Notes: generated by a model from the sequence alone, not told the origin. 64,000 nucleotides of DNA from Kushneria pakistanensis (GCF_014652795.1 NZ_BMZM01000002.1:310001-374000), one strand, 5' to 3'; shown: positions 22,393 to 31,467, counted from the first letter of the stretch. A program made the numbers and translations.

Positions 22393-25065
22393 TCAGCAGG
22401 GCGCCGGGGCGTTACGACGGGCGTAATACCACCAGGTCAGCACCATGCAGCTCAGATAGAAGAGGATGAAGCCGTACAGGGCCGGCGCCACGCTGCCGGA
22501 AAGTGCCGTGGCAGTGCCGTAGGCCTTGGGAATGAAGAAGCCGCCGTAGGCCGCCACGGCCGAGATGAAGCCCAGAACGGCGGCCGATTCGCGATTGGCC
22601 TCTGTGCGGACGCGTTCCAGATGCCCTTCCCCCAGGGCCTGGCGTCGCTGATTGAAGAAGATGACCGGCACCATGCGGTAGGTAGAACCGTTGCCGATGC
22701 CGGTGGCCACGAACAGGATCAAAAACATCAGGAAAAAGCCGACGAAGCTGCCGCTCTGGCCCTGATCCCCACCGGGCAGGAAGAACAGCACGCCGAGTAC
22801 GCCGGCCACCATCAGACCGAAATTCCACAGCGTGACCCGCGCCCCGCCAAGACGGTCGGCCAGCCAGCCACCCAGCGGCCGGGCCAGTGCGCCGACCAGC
22901 GGGCCCAGAAAGGCGTAGCGGGTCGGGTCGACGTCGGGAAACTGCATGCCGGAGAGCAGCGGAAAGCCTGCGGCAAAGCCGATGAAGCTGCCAAAGGTGC
23001 CCAGATACAGCCAGCTCATCAGCCAGTTGTGCAGCCGCTTGAAGATCACCGCCTGATCGCGGAACGAGGATTTCGCCGAGGCGATGTCGTGCATGCCAAA
23101 CCAGGCCGCGATCGCGGCGATGGCAATCAGCGGCACCCAGATGAAGGCGATGTTCTGCAGCCATACCGGCTCACCGGTGTAGGCCCCCTGCTGCGCAATC
23201 AATGGGTCGCCGGCCATCGGGCCCAGTACGCTGGTGGCAATGACCAGCGGGCCGATCAGCTGCAGGGCGGAGACACCCAGATTGCCCAGGCCTGCATTCA
23301 GGCCCATGGCGGTGCCCTTTTTGGCCTGCGGGTAGAAAAAGCTGATGTTGGCCATGCTGGAGGCGAAGTTGCCGCCACCGAAGCCGCACAAAAGCGCCAG
23401 GATCAGCATCACGCTGTAGGGCGTATCAGGATGCTGTACCGCCACGCCGATCCACAGGCACGGCAGCAGCAGGGAAGCCGTCGAGATGGCCGTCCAGCGG
23501 CGTCCGCCAAAGATTGGCACCATGAAGCTGTAGAAGATGCGAAGCGTCGCGCCGGAAAGCGACGGCAGCGCGGCCAGCCAGAAGAGCTGATTGGGGCTGT
23601 AGCCAAAGCCGAGCTGGGGCAGGCGCACTACCAGGATGCTCCAGATCGACCACACCGCAAAGGCCAGCAGCAGGTTGGGAATCGAGATCCACAGGTTGCG
23701 TCGGGCAATGCGGGCCCCGGTGGTCTGCCAGAAGGTCTCGTCTTCCGGATGCCACTCGGTCAGTGTCATGGCGCTGGGAGCGGCGAGTTCCGGCAGATCG
23801 GTACTGCGCTCGGCGCGGCCCCAGCTCTTGTTGTCGGCGCGGGTAATGGCGTAGTGCATCCACGCCAGCGCCGCGATGACCACCACAAACAGCAGCATGA
23901 AGCAGCTCTGCCAGATGCCGACCACGTCATTGAGCATGCCGAACGTCAGCGGCAGGAAGAAGCCGCCCAGCCCGCCGACCATGCCGACCACGCCACCGAC
24001 GGCGCCCACATGGTGGGGGTAATAGACCGGAATGTGCTTGAACACGGCGGCCTTGCCCAGTGACATGAAAAAACCGAGCACGAAGATCAGCACGATAAAC
24101 AGTGACAGCGGCGTGGAAAGGGCGAAGCTGACCTCACCGCGTACGCCATCGACCAGAAACCGGCTCGGCGGGTAGCTCAGCACCAAAAGACACAGCGCCG
24201 AGATGCCCAGCGTCCAGTACATCACGCGGCGCGCGCCGATGCGGTCCGACATCACACCGCCGAGAATGCGAAAGAGCGACGCCGGTACCGAATAGAGCGC
24301 GGCCACCATGCCGGCCGCGGCGATACCCAGGCCGTAGACCTCCATCAGGTAGTGGGGCAGCCACAGGGCCAGCGCCACGAAACCGCCAAAGACGAAGAAG
24401 TAGTACAGCGAGAAGCGCCAGACGCGCATCTCGGCAAGGGGTGCCAGCTGCGTCTTCAGTGGTACCGGTGCCCGGCGCTGGGCGTGCTGCGGGTCTTCCT
24501 TCGCCAGCACAAAAAACGCCACGCCGGCCAGCGCCAGCACGGTGGCATAGACCAGCGCCGTACCCTGCCAGCCCATCGCCAGCAGCAGAAAGGGCGCGGC
24601 AAAGTTGGTAATGGCCGCGCCCACGTTGCCAGCGCCGAAAATGCCCAGTGCCGTACCCTGCCTGTCGGCGCTGTACCAGGCTGAGGTATAGGCGACCCCG
24701 GCGATGAAGCCGCCGCCGGCCAGCCCCACGCCCAGCGCTGCCAGCAGCAGCATGGCGTAGCTTGTGGCGAAGGTGAGCAGATACACGCAGGCGGCGCTGA
24801 CCAGCATGAGCAGGCTGAACACCCGGCGCCCGCCGAAGCGGTCGGTCCAGATGCCCAGAAACAGCCGGCTGATGGAGCCGGTCAGGACCGGCGTGGCCAT
24901 CAAAAGCCCCAGCTGCGTATCGGAAAGGCCAAACTCGTGTCGCAGATGGATACCGATGATGGAAAAGATCGTCCAGACCGCGAAGCAGAGTGTGAAGGCC
25001 AGCGTCGAGAGACCCAGTGCGCGTCGCTGCTGCGAGCGTGGGGGGGAAGCGGTGTCTGCCCTCAT
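22393..25065 (-). CDS. narK: Fused nitrate/nitrite transporter NarK (NarK1-NarK2 type)
   Basis: This 890-residue protein has two complete MFS halves of 12 helices each, joined by a cytosolic linker near residues 430-470. Each half has a nitrate-signature helix: GTALGIFGAGNVG in the first and KGTAMGLNAGLGNLG in the second. By analogy with the Paracoccus fusion, the first half would be a nitrate/proton symporter and the second a nitrate/nitrite antiporter. The ATG at 25065 gives a short cytosolic N-terminus; the reading frame upstream to 25146 overlaps the promoter boxes. First gene of the narK-narG unit. Confidence 0.95.
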   Translation of the reverse strand: MRADTASPPRSQQRRALGLSTLAFTLCFAVWTIFSIIGIHLRHEFGLSDTQLGLLMATPVLTGSISRLFLGIWTDRFGGRRVFSLLMLVSAACVYLLTFATSYAMLLLAALGVGLAGGGFIAGVAYTSAWYSADRQGTALGIFGAGNVGAAITNFAAPFLLLAMGWQGTALVYATVLALAGVAFFVLAKEDPQHAQRRAPVPLKTQLAPLAEMRVWRFSLYYFFVFGGFVALALWLPHYLMEVYGLGIAAAGMVAALYSVPASLFRILGGVMSDRIGARRVMYWTLGISALCLLVLSYPPSRFLVDGVRGEVSFALSTPLSLFIVLIFVLGFFMSLGKAAVFKHIPVYYPHHVGAVGGVVGMVGGLGGFFLPLTFGMLNDVVGIWQSCFMLLFVVVIAALAWMHYAITRADNKSWGRAERSTDLPELAAPSAMTLTEWHPEDETFWQTTGARIARRNLWISIPNLLLAFAVWSIWSILVVRLPQLGFGYSPNQLFWLAALPSLSGATLRIFYSFMVPIFGGRRWTAISTASLLLPCLWIGVAVQHPDTPYSVMLILALLCGFGGGNFASSMANISFFYPQAKKGTAMGLNAGLGNLGVSALQLIGPLVIATSVLGPMAGDPLIAQQGAYTGEPVWLQNIAFIWVPLIAIAAIAAWFGMHDIASAKSSFRDQAVIFKRLHNWLMSWLYLGTFGSFIGFAAGFPLLSGMQFPDVDPTRYAFLGPLVGALARPLGGWLADRLGGARVTLWNFGLMVAGVLGVLFFLPGGDQGQSGSFVGFFLMFLILFVATGIGNGSTYRMVPVIFFNQRRQALGEGHLERVRTEANRESAAVLGFISAVAAYGGFFIPKAYGTATALSGSVAPALYGFILFYLSCMVLTWWYYARRNAPAPC

Positions 25066-25132
25066 GATGGTGCCCTCATGCCAAAGGAAGGTGGCGTCAG
25101 GGACTACTGTGCGGGAGATGGCGCGGGCGCTT

Positions 25133-25146
25133 TTGACCGTCGTCAA
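25133..25146 (-). promoter_or_regulatory. FNR/DNR-type box upstream of narK
   Basis: TTGACCGTCGTCAA is a perfect inverted repeat fitting TTGAY-N4-RTCAA, centred about 75 nt before the narK start. A perfect single NarL heptamer (TACCCCT, 25149-25155) lies 2 nt away. Confidence 0.82.
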
Positions 25147-25250
25147 AATACCCCTGGTAAAAATGGCGTTAAATCAGCGTGTTAACTCATTGGCGATAGT
25201 GGCATTTGCCGCTGCAGGTCGCTGAAAGGAAAGCCTTTTATTGTTCCGAC

Positions 25251-25266
25251 TACCTCCTTGGGGGTA
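25251..25266. promoter_or_regulatory. NarL 7-2-7 binding site between narK and narX
   Basis: TACCTCCTTGGGGGTA is an inverted heptamer pair with 2-nt spacing, matching the NarL consensus at 12 of 14 positions. It lies about 185 nt upstream of the narK start and 24 nt upstream of the narX start, so it could activate narK and also affect narX expression. Confidence 0.78.
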
Positions 25267-25289
25267 GCCATGCTGCGCAGGAGAACGCC

Positions 25290-27008
25290 ATGGGGGTATT
25301 CAAGCGGTTTGTGCCTTCCCATTACGCCCTGAGCCTGACGCTGGCGCTGGTGCTGGCAGGGGTGTCGCTGCTGGCCCTGGGCGGGATGGTGGCCAGCGGC
25401 TGGCTGGCGGATACGGCGCGTCATGACGCCCGGGTGATCAATCAGGCCGGTTCGCTGCGCATGCAGACCTGGCGGCTGATGGCGCAGGCACCCACCATGG
25501 ACCACGCCGGGTGGCGCGCGCTGTTAAACACCATCGATGACACCTGGCAGCACCTTGATGAGGCGGTGAGCCGTGAATATGACGACGACATGGCGCTGCA
25601 GCTTGGCATGCTGCGCCTTGAATGGGTCACCACCCTGCACCCGGACATGCGCACGCCCGAGCAGGCCGCGCGCATCGACCCTGCCCGTATTGCCGCCCAT
25701 GTCAGCGGTCTGGACGGGCTGACCGGTGAGCTGCAGGCGCTGGCCGAGACACGCATTGCCCGCCTGCGTGCCCTGCAGGTGGCGCTGTTGCTGCTGACCC
25801 TGCCGCTGATCGGCTTCGGGGCCTGGCGGCTTCACTTTCATGTGCGCCGCCCGCTCGGGCAGCTGCTGGGCGTGGTCGAAACCCTGCGTGCCGGCGATCT
25901 TCAGGCCCGCACCGGCTACTGGCGCAACGACGAGATAGGCCTTCTGGCGGCCACCATCGATGACATGGCCGGCCAGCTCGAGATGTTCTATCGCCATCTC
26001 AATGACCAGGTCGAAGACCGCGCTCATCGGCTGCAGCAGAGTCATCTGGCGCTGACGCTTTTGTATGACAACGCGCGCTATCTGGCCACGACGGCACCTG
26101 AGGCCATCGACCCGCAGCAGGCACTGCAACCCTTCGAGGCGCTGATGGCCCCGGCCGAACTGGCGCTGGTCGCTTCGCAAAATGCCGATGATGATGATGC
26201 CGGTACGTACCGCTTCCCGCTGCAGGGCGACGCTGATGTGCCCCTGGTACTGGTGGCCCGACTGCCCGGCGGTGCGCCGCTGCCGGGCTGGAAGTGTCAG
26301 ATCTGCGAGACGCTGGCCGATCACCTGGACGCGGCGCTGGCGCTGCGCGCCCAGGGGCGGCACAAGCGTCGGCTGGCCCTGATGGATGAGCGCGCCGTGA
26401 TCGCCCGCGAGCTGCACGACTCTCTGGCGCAGTCGCTGAGCTATCTCAACATTCAGGCCCTGCGACTGGCCCGCGCCCTGCCCGAGGCGAGCGACAGCGA
26501 GGCCCCGGCCATTCTCGGCGAGCTGCGCGAGGGCATTGCTCAGGCCTATCGCCAGCTGCGCGAGCTGCTGGTCACCTTTCGTCTGCGCCTGACCGAGCAC
26601 GGCATCAATGCCGCCGTGCGGGCGAGCATCGAAGAGTTTGCCGCGCGGGGTGAGCTTGAGATCGACACAACGCTTGCCATTGCCGATGACGTCCTTGCCC
26701 CCGACCAGGAGCTGCACCTGGTGCAGATCCTGCGTGAGGCGCTGGCCAACGTGGTCCAGCACGCCCGGGCACAAAAGGTCACGGTGACCCTGACCGATCA
26801 GGCCGGTAGCATTGATCTTGTGATCGAGGACGACGGCGTGGGCCTGCCCGCACAGGTGAGCCGCAGCCATCATTACGGCACCATCATCATGGCCGAGCGC
26901 GCGCGCAGTCTGGGCACGACGCTGGTAATGGCCCGACGTGACGCGGGCGGCACGCGGGTGGCGCTGAACTTCATCAATGGGTCAACTTCAGGAGACACCA
27001 CGGCATGA
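25290..27008 (+). CDS. narX: Nitrate/nitrite sensor histidine kinase NarX
   Basis: This 572-residue membrane kinase has a first transmembrane helix at about residues 11-34. The periplasmic P-box INQAGSLRMQTWRL follows, which binds nitrate in this family. A second helix, a HAMP linker (about 185-235) and a central region with the CQIC cysteines come next. The HisKA_3 phosphoacceptor is ARELHDSLAQSL (His376) and the C-terminal ATPase domain includes EDDGVGLPAQ. The ATG at 25290 follows AGGAG. Its stop overlaps the narL start (ATGA), so the pair is translationally coupled. Confidence 0.95.
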   Translation: MGVFKRFVPSHYALSLTLALVLAGVSLLALGGMVASGWLADTARHDARVINQAGSLRMQTWRLMAQAPTMDHAGWRALLNTIDDTWQHLDEAVSREYDDDMALQLGMLRLEWVTTLHPDMRTPEQAARIDPARIAAHVSGLDGLTGELQALAETRIARLRALQVALLLLTLPLIGFGAWRLHFHVRRPLGQLLGVVETLRAGDLQARTGYWRNDEIGLLAATIDDMAGQLEMFYRHLNDQVEDRAHRLQQSHLALTLLYDNARYLATTAPEAIDPQQALQPFEALMAPAELALVASQNADDDDAGTYRFPLQGDADVPLVLVARLPGGAPLPGWKCQICETLADHLDAALALRAQGRHKRRLALMDERAVIARELHDSLAQSLSYLNIQALRLARALPEASDSEAPAILGELREGIAQAYRQLRELLVTFRLRLTEHGINAAVRASIEEFAARGELEIDTTLAIADDVLAPDQELHLVQILREALANVVQHARAQKVTVTLTDQAGSIDLVIEDDGVGLPAQVSRSHHYGTIIMAERARSLGTTLVMARRDAGGTRVALNFINGSTSGDTTA

Positions 27009-27673
27009 GCCCTCACGACACGAGCCACCATGCGCAGCCACGCGGCGTCCTGGTGGTGGATGATCACCCGCTCTTTCGACGCGGGGTGCAGCAGCTTCTG
27101 GCCATGAGCGCGTCGCTGACGCTTTCAGGCGAGGCTGACAGCGGTCAGCAGGCGATCGAATTCTGTAAGCGCCACATGCCGGATCTGATCCTGCTGGACA
27201 TGAAGATGGCGGGCATGGACGGCATCGAGACGCTGACCCGGCTGCGTGAGGCGGGCGTGACAGCGCCGATCGTGATGCTCACCGTGTCGGAATCCCAGGA
27301 TGACGTCTTGTCCGCCATTCGGGCCGGTGCCAGCGGCTATCTGCTCAAGGATACGGCCCCCGAGGAACTGCTGGCGGCCATCGAGGCGCTCGATGGCGAG
27401 GGCGACGCCTTTGACCCGCGGCTCATGGGGCTTCTGACCCGGGCATTGCGTGAACCGGCGCCCGGCCCCGAGGCCATGATCGCCCGCCTCACCCGGCGCG
27501 AGCGCGATATTCTGCGCCTGATTGCCCGCAGCCATTCCAACAAGGAAATCGGCCGACGCCTTGAGATCAGCGAAGGGACGGTCAAGGTCCACGTGCGCCA
27601 TCTACTCAAGAAAATGGGCATGCGCACCCGTACCGAAGCCGCCGTGTGGGCGGCCCAGGAAGGCTGGAAGTAA
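27005..27673 (+). CDS. narL: Nitrate/nitrite response regulator NarL
   Basis: This 222-residue regulator has a receiver domain with acidic pair DD (19-20), phosphoacceptor Asp65 (LILLDMKMAG) and a conserved Lys. A LuxR-type helix-turn-helix follows at about 160-215 (LTRRERDILRLIARSHSNKEIGRRLEISEGTVKVHV). It is the partner of NarX and the presumed ligand of the 7-2-7 sites at 25251 and 4119. Confidence 0.95.
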   Translation: MSPHDTSHHAQPRGVLVVDDHPLFRRGVQQLLAMSASLTLSGEADSGQQAIEFCKRHMPDLILLDMKMAGMDGIETLTRLREAGVTAPIVMLTVSESQDDVLSAIRAGASGYLLKDTAPEELLAAIEALDGEGDAFDPRLMGLLTRALREPAPGPEAMIARLTRRERDILRLIARSHSNKEIGRRLEISEGTVKVHVRHLLKKMGMRTRTEAAVWAAQEGWK

Positions 27674-27773
27674 ACGCTGAATACAAGTGCTGGAAGTGAG
27701 TGCGGGGGCTGGTCAGCCATGGCTCTCCCGGCTAGGCTGGCGGACCCTATCTCGTGTGACTGGAGCGCTTTTC

Positions 27774-28340
27774 ATGCTGAAACCGTTACTGCGCGGGTGC
27801 CTGCTGGCGCTGCCGCTGTTCTCTCTCCCGGCACTGGCCGATGCCGATCACCCGCATGTCGAGATCACGACCAGCCAGGGCAATATCGAGCTGGAACTCG
27901 ACGCCCGGGCAGCGCCCAACACGGTGGAAAACTTCCTGCGCTACGTCGAGGAAGGCTTCTATCAGGACACCGTCTTTCACCGCGTCATCGACGGCTTCAT
28001 GGTCCAGGGCGGCGGCATGACCGCCGACATGGCGACCAAAAAGCCCCATGCCCCCATCGCGCTGGAAGAGAGCGGACTCAAAAATCAGCGCGGCACCATC
28101 GCCATGGCGCGCACCGCCCAGCCGGATTCGGCCACCAGCCAGTTCTTCATCAATCTGGTAGATAACGCATCACTCGATTACCGCAACCTCTACGAGCCCG
28201 GCTATACCGTCTTTGGCCATGTGGTCTCGGGTATGGACGTGGTCGATGCCATGGCCCGGGTGCCCACGACCCGCAAGGGGCCGCACGCCGACGTGCCAGA
28301 GACGCCGATCACCATCGAGGGTGCCAGACGGCTGGACTGA
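27774..28340 (+). CDS. Periplasmic cyclophilin-type peptidylprolyl isomerase
   Basis: This 188-residue protein has a Sec signal peptide (MLKPLLRGCLLALPLFSLPALADA) and a cyclophilin domain carrying NTVENFLRYVEEGFYQDTVFHRVIDGFMVQGGG and the catalytic-type Arg in FHRVI, as in E. coli PpiA. It would catalyse prolyl isomerisation in the periplasm. The upstream frame reaches into the narL 3' region, but the signal peptide fixes the start at 27774. Its place after narXL may be incidental. Confidence 0.92.
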   Translation: MLKPLLRGCLLALPLFSLPALADADHPHVEITTSQGNIELELDARAAPNTVENFLRYVEEGFYQDTVFHRVIDGFMVQGGGMTADMATKKPHAPIALEESGLKNQRGTIAMARTAQPDSATSQFFINLVDNASLDYRNLYEPGYTVFGHVVSGMDVVDAMARVPTTRKGPHADVPETPITIEGARRLD

Positions 28341-28368
28341 CCTTTCTCGAGAGCAGTCTGCAACGACG

Positions 28369-28406
28369 ACGGCCCCGATCACCCTTGCAGGTGGTCGGGG
28401 CCGTTT
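28369..28406. terminator. Terminator between the convergent ppi and hmp genes
   Basis: A 15-bp stem (28369-28383 with 28390-28404, one G-T pair) is followed by a short T run. It sits between the convergent ends of the cyclophilin and flavohemoglobin genes and can serve both. Confidence 0.75.
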
Positions 28407-28447
28407 GATGACGAGCGCGCTACCCGGTGGTCAGCGCTATACGATGC

Positions 28448-29626
28448 TCAGTGCAGCTGACCGGAGGGGCCAAAGTACTCGAAATGGCGATACGGTGTAT
28501 CAACGCCGAGCGCGGCCAGTTCGCTGTCGATATCACGCATGAAGCCGGTGGGGCCGGTAAAATAGCAGCTTGGCGTTACCTCGCGCGGCAGGTAATCCGC
28601 CAGCAGGGCGTGATCAAGGATGCCCTTGTGGCGCTTGTCCTCGGGCGTGTCCGGATGGCTGTAGACGTAGCGGTAGGTGAGCCGGCTGCCGTACTGTTCG
28701 GTCATGGCCTTGAGGTGTTCATGAAAGGCGTGGACGCTGGAATTGCGCGCTGCGTGCAGGTAGATCACCTGGCGGCCGGCATCGAGGGCCTGGGCCATGA
28801 GCGACAGCATCGGGGTCTGGCCGACGCCGCCGCTGATCAGCATGACCGGCGCGTCGCGGTCATCGAGCACCATCTCGCCTACCGGCGCCAGCAGCTGCAC
28901 ATGATCGCCGACCCTGATGTGATCGTGCAGGTGGCGACTGGCCCGGCCCTGCCCCTCTCGCTTGACCGAAATACGGTAGAAGTCATCCCCCGGGAGGGAT
29001 GTCAGGCTGTACTGGCGCAGCGCCTGTTCGCCGTCGATATCAAGCGACACGCCCAGATACTGCCCTGCCTGGAAGGTGCGTACCGGCTTGTCATCGACCG
29101 GCTTGAAGTAGAACGACACGATCTCCTCGCTTTCGACCACGCGGTCGGCCAGATAGAAGGTGCGCTCTCCGCGCCAGCCGCCCGGTGCCTGTTCCAGCTG
29201 CTGATAGGTACGCTCCTCGGCATCGATCAGTCGATCGGCAAACTCCCAGTACAGGCCACTCCAGGCATCGGCCACTTCGGGGGTAACGGCATCGCCCAGC
29301 ACTTCGCCGATCGCGGCCATCAGGCACTCGGCGACGATGGGATACTGATCGGGCTGCAGATTGATCGCCACATGCTTGTTGACGATCGGATGCATGAGTT
29401 TCTCGAGTGCCTCGGGGTCCTGACGATTAAGCGCGTAGGCCACCACTGAACGGGCAAGTGCCCGGGGCTGCTCGCCGGTCTGCTGGTGGCGCATGTTGAA
29501 CATCGAGCGCACGTGCGGGTAGCGCTCGAACATCAGCGGGTAAAAGGTGCTGGCGATGGTTTCAGCATGTTCGGCCACGACCGGTGCAGTGGCGTTGATG
29601 ACTTCAAGCTGCTTCTGGTTAAGCAT
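28448..29626 (-). CDS. hmp: Flavohemoglobin / nitric oxide dioxygenase Hmp
   Basis: This 392-residue enzyme oxidises NO to nitrate with O2 and NAD(P)H. The globin domain (1-140) has proximal His85 and distal Tyr29 and Gln53 at the same numbers as E. coli Hmp. An FAD domain follows (LRQYSLTS), then an NAD domain with GGVGQTPMLSL. The start MLNQKQLEVI is typical of the family. A sigma-54 promoter (29671-29686) lies 45-60 nt upstream and NorR-type sites lie further upstream, next to the divergent norR. It handles NO produced during nitrate/nitrite respiration or met from outside. Confidence 0.97.
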   Translation of the reverse strand: MLNQKQLEVINATAPVVAEHAETIASTFYPLMFERYPHVRSMFNMRHQQTGEQPRALARSVVAYALNRQDPEALEKLMHPIVNKHVAINLQPDQYPIVAECLMAAIGEVLGDAVTPEVADAWSGLYWEFADRLIDAEERTYQQLEQAPGGWRGERTFYLADRVVESEEIVSFYFKPVDDKPVRTFQAGQYLGVSLDIDGEQALRQYSLTSLPGDDFYRISVKREGQGRASRHLHDHIRVGDHVQLLAPVGEMVLDDRDAPVMLISGGVGQTPMLSLMAQALDAGRQVIYLHAARNSSVHAFHEHLKAMTEQYGSRLTYRYVYSHPDTPEDKRHKGILDHALLADYLPREVTPSCYFTGPTGFMRDIDSELAALGVDTPYRHFEYFGPSGQLH

Positions 29627-29670
29627 GACGCGCTCCTGGCGACGGTAACAATATGAGACGCTTTTAATAT

Positions 29671-29686
29671 CGCAAAAGCCGTGCCA
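29671..29686 (-). promoter_or_regulatory. Sigma-54 promoter of hmp
   Basis: On the minus strand TGGCACGGCTTTTGCG fits the -24/-12 consensus TGGCAC-N5-TTGC fully, with GG and GC at the required 10-nt spacing. Transcription should begin near 29660, giving a leader of about 35 nt. Confidence 0.88.
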
Positions 29687-29797
29687 GGTGGTCCATGCTG
29701 CGACAGTCTGCCACGTTCGTACGATGTCAGGGCCCGTATGAGGCGGCACGTTCCAGTGACATGGCAAGGCGGTGCTGGCATCCCTGTTGCGGCCATG

Positions 29798-29860
29798 GTC
29801 ATAATGACACCGTTTTTGAAGGTCAAAATGACAATCCGGCAGGTGGTGTGTCGATATGAC
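29798..29860. promoter_or_regulatory. Three NorR-type enhancer sites in the hmp-norR region
   Basis: Three 11-mers match GT-N7-AC with GTC...GAC ends: GTCATAATGAC (29798-29808), GTCAAAATGAC (29822-29832) and GTCGATATGAC (29850-29860). The starts are 24 and 28 nt apart. They lie about 110-190 nt upstream of the hmp sigma-54 promoter, a normal enhancer distance. The third covers the norR start codon, which suggests that NorR also limits its own synthesis. Confidence 0.82.
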
Positions 29861-31424
29861 TACTTTTTCAAGAGCATTGCGGGCGCTGTTGGCCGCGCTG
29901 AGCGATGGCAAGCGTCCCGATGCCCTGCATGCGCAGTGGTCGACGCTGCTGGCGGCGCTGGTGGGCAATTACCCGGCCGATGCCAGTACGCTGATGGTCA
30001 GCGTCGATGAAGGCCTGCAGCCAGTGGCAGTACTGGGGATGGATGAGGAGGTCTGCGGGCGCCATTTCTCCCTGCAGGCTCACCCAAGGCTTGCCGCGAT
30101 TGCGGCGCATCCGCGGGTATGTCGCTTTCCACGCGACTGCACCCTGCCGGACCCCTTCGATGGTCTGCTTGATGCCGATCTCACCCACGTTCATGACTGC
30201 ATGGGCGTGGCCCTGCGCGACGGTGACCGGCTGCTGGGCATGCTGACCCTGGATGCCCTGATCCCCGAGCAGATGGCAGGCATCGATGATGAGGAGCTGA
30301 TGGCCGCCGCGGAGCTACTGGCCACCTGCCTGCGCCTGACCGGGCAGCTTGAGGATACCCGTTCGCGCCTCAATCAGGCGCTCTCGCCGCAAGAAAGTGC
30401 GCCGCTGCGCTCGCCCGGCTGGCACAGCCCGGCCATGGCCCGGCTGTATGAAAGCATGGCGCTGGTGGCCCCTACCGACCTGAGCGTGCTGTTGCACGGC
30501 GAGACCGGCGTGGGCAAGGAGCACCTGACCCGCTATATGCATGAGTGCTCGCGCCGGCGCAACGGGCCGCTGGTCAAGGTCAACTGCGCCACCCTGCCTG
30601 AATCGCTGATCGAAAGCGCGCTGTTTGGCCATCGCCGCGGCGCCTTTTCCGGCGCCAGTCGTGATCATCGCGGCCATTTCGCGATGGCCGACGGCGGCAC
30701 CCTGATGCTTGACGAGATCGGCGAGCTGCCGCTTTCCCAGCAGCCGCGGCTTTTGCGCGTGCTGCAGGAAGGCGAGATCCAGCCGCTGGGCAGCGATCAG
30801 GCGATCAAGGTGGATGTGCGTCTGATTGCCGTGACCAATCGGGATCTGGCCGAGGAAGTGGCCGCCGGGCGCTTTCGCGAGGATTTGTATCACCGCCTGA
30901 GCGTCTTTCCCCTGCGCATTCCGCCGCTGCGCGAGCGCCGTGAAGACATTCTGCTGCTGGCCGGCCATTTTCTGGAAGACAACCGGGTGCGGCTCGGTCT
31001 TGCCAACCTGCGCCTGGATATCAGCGCCGAGCAGGCGCTGCTGGACTGGCACTGGCCCGGCAACGTGCGCGAACTCGAACATACCCTGAGCCGTGCGGCC
31101 CTGCGCGCCCTTGGCGATGCCCACCCGGCTGCACGGCGCGCCGAAATACTGCGCATCAATGCCACCCATCTTGATCTGCCTGGCGGCGTGGCCGCGGCGT
31201 CCGAACGGTCTGTGCCTGACAGTGCCGGTTTATCCACACCCGCTCACGCACCACCCCCTGTGGATAACGACCTGCCGTTGCGCGATGCCACTGACGCCTT
31301 CCAGCGCTGTCACATTGAACGCGCTCTGGCCGCGCATGAGGGCAACTGGGCACGGGCGGCACGCGCCCTGGGCATGGACAGTGCCAATCTGCATCGACTC
31401 GGGCGTCGGCTGGGGCTCAAATAG
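29856..31424 (+). CDS. norR: NO-responsive sigma-54 activator NorR (FhpR-like)
   Basis: This 522-residue enhancer-binding protein starts with an N-terminal GAF domain (about 1-170) of the type that senses NO through a non-heme iron. The AAA+ domain (about 190-430) has Walker A GETGVGKE, Walker B GGTLMLDEIGELP and the sigma-54 contact loop GAFSGA at 262-267, where the usual Thr is Ser. The C-terminal Fis-type HTH is NWARAARALGMDSANLHRLGRRLGL. Divergent from hmp, as fhpR is from fhp in Pseudomonas aeruginosa. A proline-rich linker precedes the HTH. Confidence 0.93.
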   Translation: MTTFSRALRALLAALSDGKRPDALHAQWSTLLAALVGNYPADASTLMVSVDEGLQPVAVLGMDEEVCGRHFSLQAHPRLAAIAAHPRVCRFPRDCTLPDPFDGLLDADLTHVHDCMGVALRDGDRLLGMLTLDALIPEQMAGIDDEELMAAAELLATCLRLTGQLEDTRSRLNQALSPQESAPLRSPGWHSPAMARLYESMALVAPTDLSVLLHGETGVGKEHLTRYMHECSRRRNGPLVKVNCATLPESLIESALFGHRRGAFSGASRDHRGHFAMADGGTLMLDEIGELPLSQQPRLLRVLQEGEIQPLGSDQAIKVDVRLIAVTNRDLAEEVAAGRFREDLYHRLSVFPLRIPPLRERREDILLLAGHFLEDNRVRLGLANLRLDISAEQALLDWHWPGNVRELEHTLSRAALRALGDAHPAARRAEILRINATHLDLPGGVAAASERSVPDSAGLSTPAHAPPPVDNDLPLRDATDAFQRCHIERALAAHEGNWARAARALGMDSANLHRLGRRLGLK

Positions 31425-31451
31425 TCTCGTCTCGAACAAGCAGAAAGATGT

Positions 31452-31467
31452 TGTTTCACGTGAAACA
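31452..31467. promoter_or_regulatory. parS: parS-like ParB binding site
   Basis: TGTTTCACGTGAAACA is a perfect 16-bp palindrome identical to the widely conserved bacterial parS sequence. It lies in intergenic DNA 28 nt after norR. Chromosomal parS sites usually cluster near oriC, so this suggests an origin-proximal position. Confidence 0.85.

Noticed and set aside
25066-25146. An N-terminal extension of NarK to 25146
   Set aside because: It would start with TTG within the FNR box and gives a non-conserved leader; the ATG at 25065 fits the family.
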